A stretch of DNA of 64,000 nucleotides, taken from assembly GCA_038065125.1 (NCBI GenBank), contig JBBTRP010000006.1, positions 23,633 to 87,632 on the forward strand, given 5' to 3'. This stretch comes from JBBTRP01 sp038065125. Lineage in GTDB: Bacteria; Patescibacteriota; Patescibacteriia; JACQRZ01. Within the stretch, counting starts at the first letter, position 1. Every line of letters begins with the position of its first letter. The notes beneath the pieces were generated by a model, which saw only the letters and a list, made by a program, of their open reading frames with translations, did not search any database and was not told where the DNA came from. The translations under genes and the position numbers were made by a program. Positions 62,495-64,000 of the stretch are shown in pieces.

Positions 62495-63840
62495 GGGAGT
62501 ACGGTATCCGTTCGTATACCGGATCAGGTCTTACGTGGGTGATGAACTTTCTCCTCGAGCTTGATATTTGCGTCTTTCGGGAAAAAAATAGTGATATCTG
62601 GGGGACGTATTCACATCGTGATACATGGAGACGTATCGATGCCAATCGTTATGTTCTTTCGCCGAAACATAGTTTCGACAAACAATATTTGCCGATTCTT
62701 TGGCGGAAAACAGAATTTGTTTTTCGTGACAATCTCGAGGTCCGATGGTCTCATGAGCTCCCCAAACCATACAATTGTACAGGAAAAATTATTTTATTGG
62801 TTCGAGACGGGCGGGATACCATTTATTCACAGTATAAGCGAGACTATAAGAATTCGACACTTATTGAAATGCTAGCCGGTCCACTCCATGGAGATATTGT
62901 TGTTACTCCGGCAGACGCCTGGGCTATATTCCACCTTCTATGGACGGCACTGGTTCCATCTCAAAATCTATTGGTCATCACCTTTGAGCAGATTAAGTCA
63001 GATCCTGCCACCACTGCTCGTAGTCTGCTGGATTTTATTGGGGTTACCCGGACGGTAGGAGAGGTGGCTCGCGCTATTGAAAATTCTACTTTTGAAAAAG
63101 CGCGAAATGCGGATTGTCTCTATCGTCAGACGCATCGTCAACCCCGTGTTTTTATGAGGAAAGGCGCAATGCGAGAGTGGACGGAACAGTATGGTCAGAA
63201 GGAATTAGCTTTTTTTTCAGGACTTCATCAGAGTATACTTGCACGTTTCGGGTATGATTCCGTCGAGCAAGATGCAGGCGCAGAAGATGCGACCGTGATC
63301 CCGCAATGCCCTGCTTCACGGGAAGAAAACGCATCTCGAGAGCTCAGATCCGCAGTTACTGTTGAGGATGTCCTATATTGGGGATGGGTATATACCTCCA
63401 AAGACTGGGCGCATACCCTCCTTTCAGGTGACACCAAAAGAGAGATACTTGTCTTTGAGTCGCTCCTCAGAGCACTTCCCCACTTGAACGGCAGGATTTA
63501 TTGCGCCTCTGCAACTTCGCATGCCTTACTCAAACGCGGGTTTAAACGAGGGGCACTGATTCTGGCGGAGTATTGTCTTACAACCATTCATGATAGAAAG
63601 CTTCGCTATGAAGCGCTTTGGATGTGTGCATGGGCGGGAAACATATCTGCCCTCTGGATGTTTCTTGCAAAATCAGATTTGCGCGCGCGATTAACTTTCG
63701 GCGTGTTTGTTCTAAAAAAAATCATCAAGCGGTACGCCGCATCGAGATTTGTTGTGAGGCTAATTCGCTGTGTTTTTGCCAGTATTGAGTCACTTCTGTT
63801 GTGTTGGTCAGTTTCGAAATTCGTGTCCCGGAGAACATAG
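62491..63840 (+). CDS. Sulfotransferase-fold protein, candidate phosphoramidate transferase
   Basis: From ATG 62491 the protein has 449 residues. The sulfotransferase 5'-phosphosulfate loop is RSYTGSGLTWV (7-17), the 3'-phosphate site is VRDGRDTIYSQY (Arg105, Arg108, Ser113), and RKGAMREW (223-230) matches the RKGxxxxW element. So the binding site for a 3'-phosphonucleotide is intact. The activated phosphoramidate made by the Cj1415-type kinase is 3'-phosphocytidine-5'-diphosphoramidate, a PAPS-like molecule. Residues about 280-449 are an unrecognised helical extension ending in a hydrophobic, basic tail. It overlaps the methyltransferase by 4 bases. Real sulfation using PAPS cannot be excluded. 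Confidence 0.75.
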   Translation: MREYGIRSYTGSGLTWVMNFLLELDICVFREKNSDIWGTYSHRDTWRRIDANRYVLSPKHSFDKQYLPILWRKTEFVFRDNLEVRWSHELPKPYNCTGKIILLVRDGRDTIYSQYKRDYKNSTLIEMLAGPLHGDIVVTPADAWAIFHLLWTALVPSQNLLVITFEQIKSDPATTARSLLDFIGVTRTVGEVARAIENSTFEKARNADCLYRQTHRQPRVFMRKGAMREWTEQYGQKELAFFSGLHQSILARFGYDSVEQDAGAEDATVIPQCPASREENASRELRSAVTVEDVLYWGWVYTSKDWAHTLLSGDTKREILVFESLLRALPHLNGRIYCASATSHALLKRGFKRGALILAEYCLTTIHDRKLRYEALWMCAWAGNISALWMFLAKSDLRARLTFGVFVLKKIIKRYAASRFVVRLIRCVFASIESLLLCWSVSKFVSRRT

Positions 63841-63849
63841 CAGTTACCG

Positions 63850-64000
63850 TCATCGTTTCCTGCCGAGAAACGTGATCGTTTCGCCGCAACCGTTTTCAGA
63901 AAGAATTTTTTTGTATCGCGCGTCAACATCTCTAATAAACGTGTTCAGTGTATTTTTCAAATTATGTGCACATAATTTTCCTCGTACGAGAACAGGATCT
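63850..64000 (-). CDS. C-terminal end of an unidentified protein, cut by the window edge
   Basis: On the minus strand an open frame enters at 63999 and runs 49 codons to a TGA at 63850-63852, translating to a coherent charged sequence with LVRGKLCAHNLKNTLNTF and ending TFLGRKR. It is convergent to the sulfotransferase-like gene with a 9-base gap. The codon choice and lack of low complexity look like real coding sequence. I do not recognise the family. The start lies outside the window. Confidence 0.5.
   Translation of the reverse strand, partial: DPVLVRGKLCAHNLKNTLNTFIRDVDARYKKILSENGCGETITFLGRKR

Noticed and set aside
56474..63840. Reading the kinase and the sulfotransferase-fold protein as a sulfation pathway
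   Set aside because: No ATP sulfurylase is present, the FTGID loop of APS kinases is changed, and the three genes between fit the phosphoramidate route; kept as the alternative.
1..64000. tRNA genes, CRISPR arrays, insertion sequences or attachment sites
   Set aside because: No cloverleaf, regular repeat-spacer array, transposase or flanking direct repeat was seen on reading either strand; gaps between genes are too short for most of these.

Overview
The window is an almost gap-free cell-surface polysaccharide locus of about 60 genes. The organism is bacterial. My best guess is a candidate phylum of the Patescibacteria/CPR type. This rests on tandem O-antigen-ligase-like proteins with C-terminal helical repeats, very short intergenic spacing with TAATATG and ATGA stop/start overlaps, few Shine-Dalgarno sequences, and the style of the HD-domain protein. 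No ribosomal or other phylogenetic marker is present, so the assignment is an inference. No tRNA, rRNA, CRISPR array, transposase or phage gene is seen. The longest stretch without a gene is about 160 bases.

Left part (1-37.5 kb): nucleotide-sugar and lipid-linked-sugar synthesis mixed with glycosyltransferases. It holds heptose genes (a GHMP kinase cut by the left edge, a PfkB kinase fused to a cupin, a GmhB-like phosphatase, a GmhA-like isomerase). It holds a possible polyprenyl-phosphate-pentose route (HAD phosphatase, two SDRs, UbiA/DPPR-synthase-like transferase). A CDP-6-deoxyhexose route follows (rfbF, rfbG, an RmlC-like and an RmlD-like protein, two sugar C-methyltransferases). Then come GDP-mannose 4,6-dehydratase with a ColD-like PLP 3-dehydratase carrying His in place of the active-site Lys, a thiamine-diphosphate E1 alpha/beta pair with no E2/E3, and a free-standing NUDIX-YdcF-like gene with its own promoter and terminator. 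Eleven SDR sugar-nucleotide enzymes are present in all.

Middle part (37.5-56.4 kb): assembly and export. It holds two tandem O-antigen-ligase-like proteins, a WbaP/WcaJ-type initiating transferase, a Wzy-like polymerase, a Wzz-like chain-length protein, a second Wzx flippase (the first is at 8.4 kb), a GT-C enzyme paralogous to the one at 1.5 kb, and a run of GT4/GT2 glycosyltransferases including a GT4-GT2 fusion.

Right part (56.4-63.8 kb): one operon that looks like a phosphoramidate-donor pathway. It holds homologues by family of the Campylobacter jejuni capsule genes Cj1415-Cj1418: a CysC-like kinase, a cytidylyltransferase, a class I amidotransferase-fold hydrolase and a PPDK-like L-glutamine kinase. 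A methyltransferase, an HD hydrolase and a sulfotransferase-fold protein accompany them. The activated donor made by this pathway is a 3'-phosphonucleotide like PAPS, so the sulfotransferase-like protein may be the phosphoramidate transferase. This is the most notable content of the window. The right edge cuts a gene on the minus strand.
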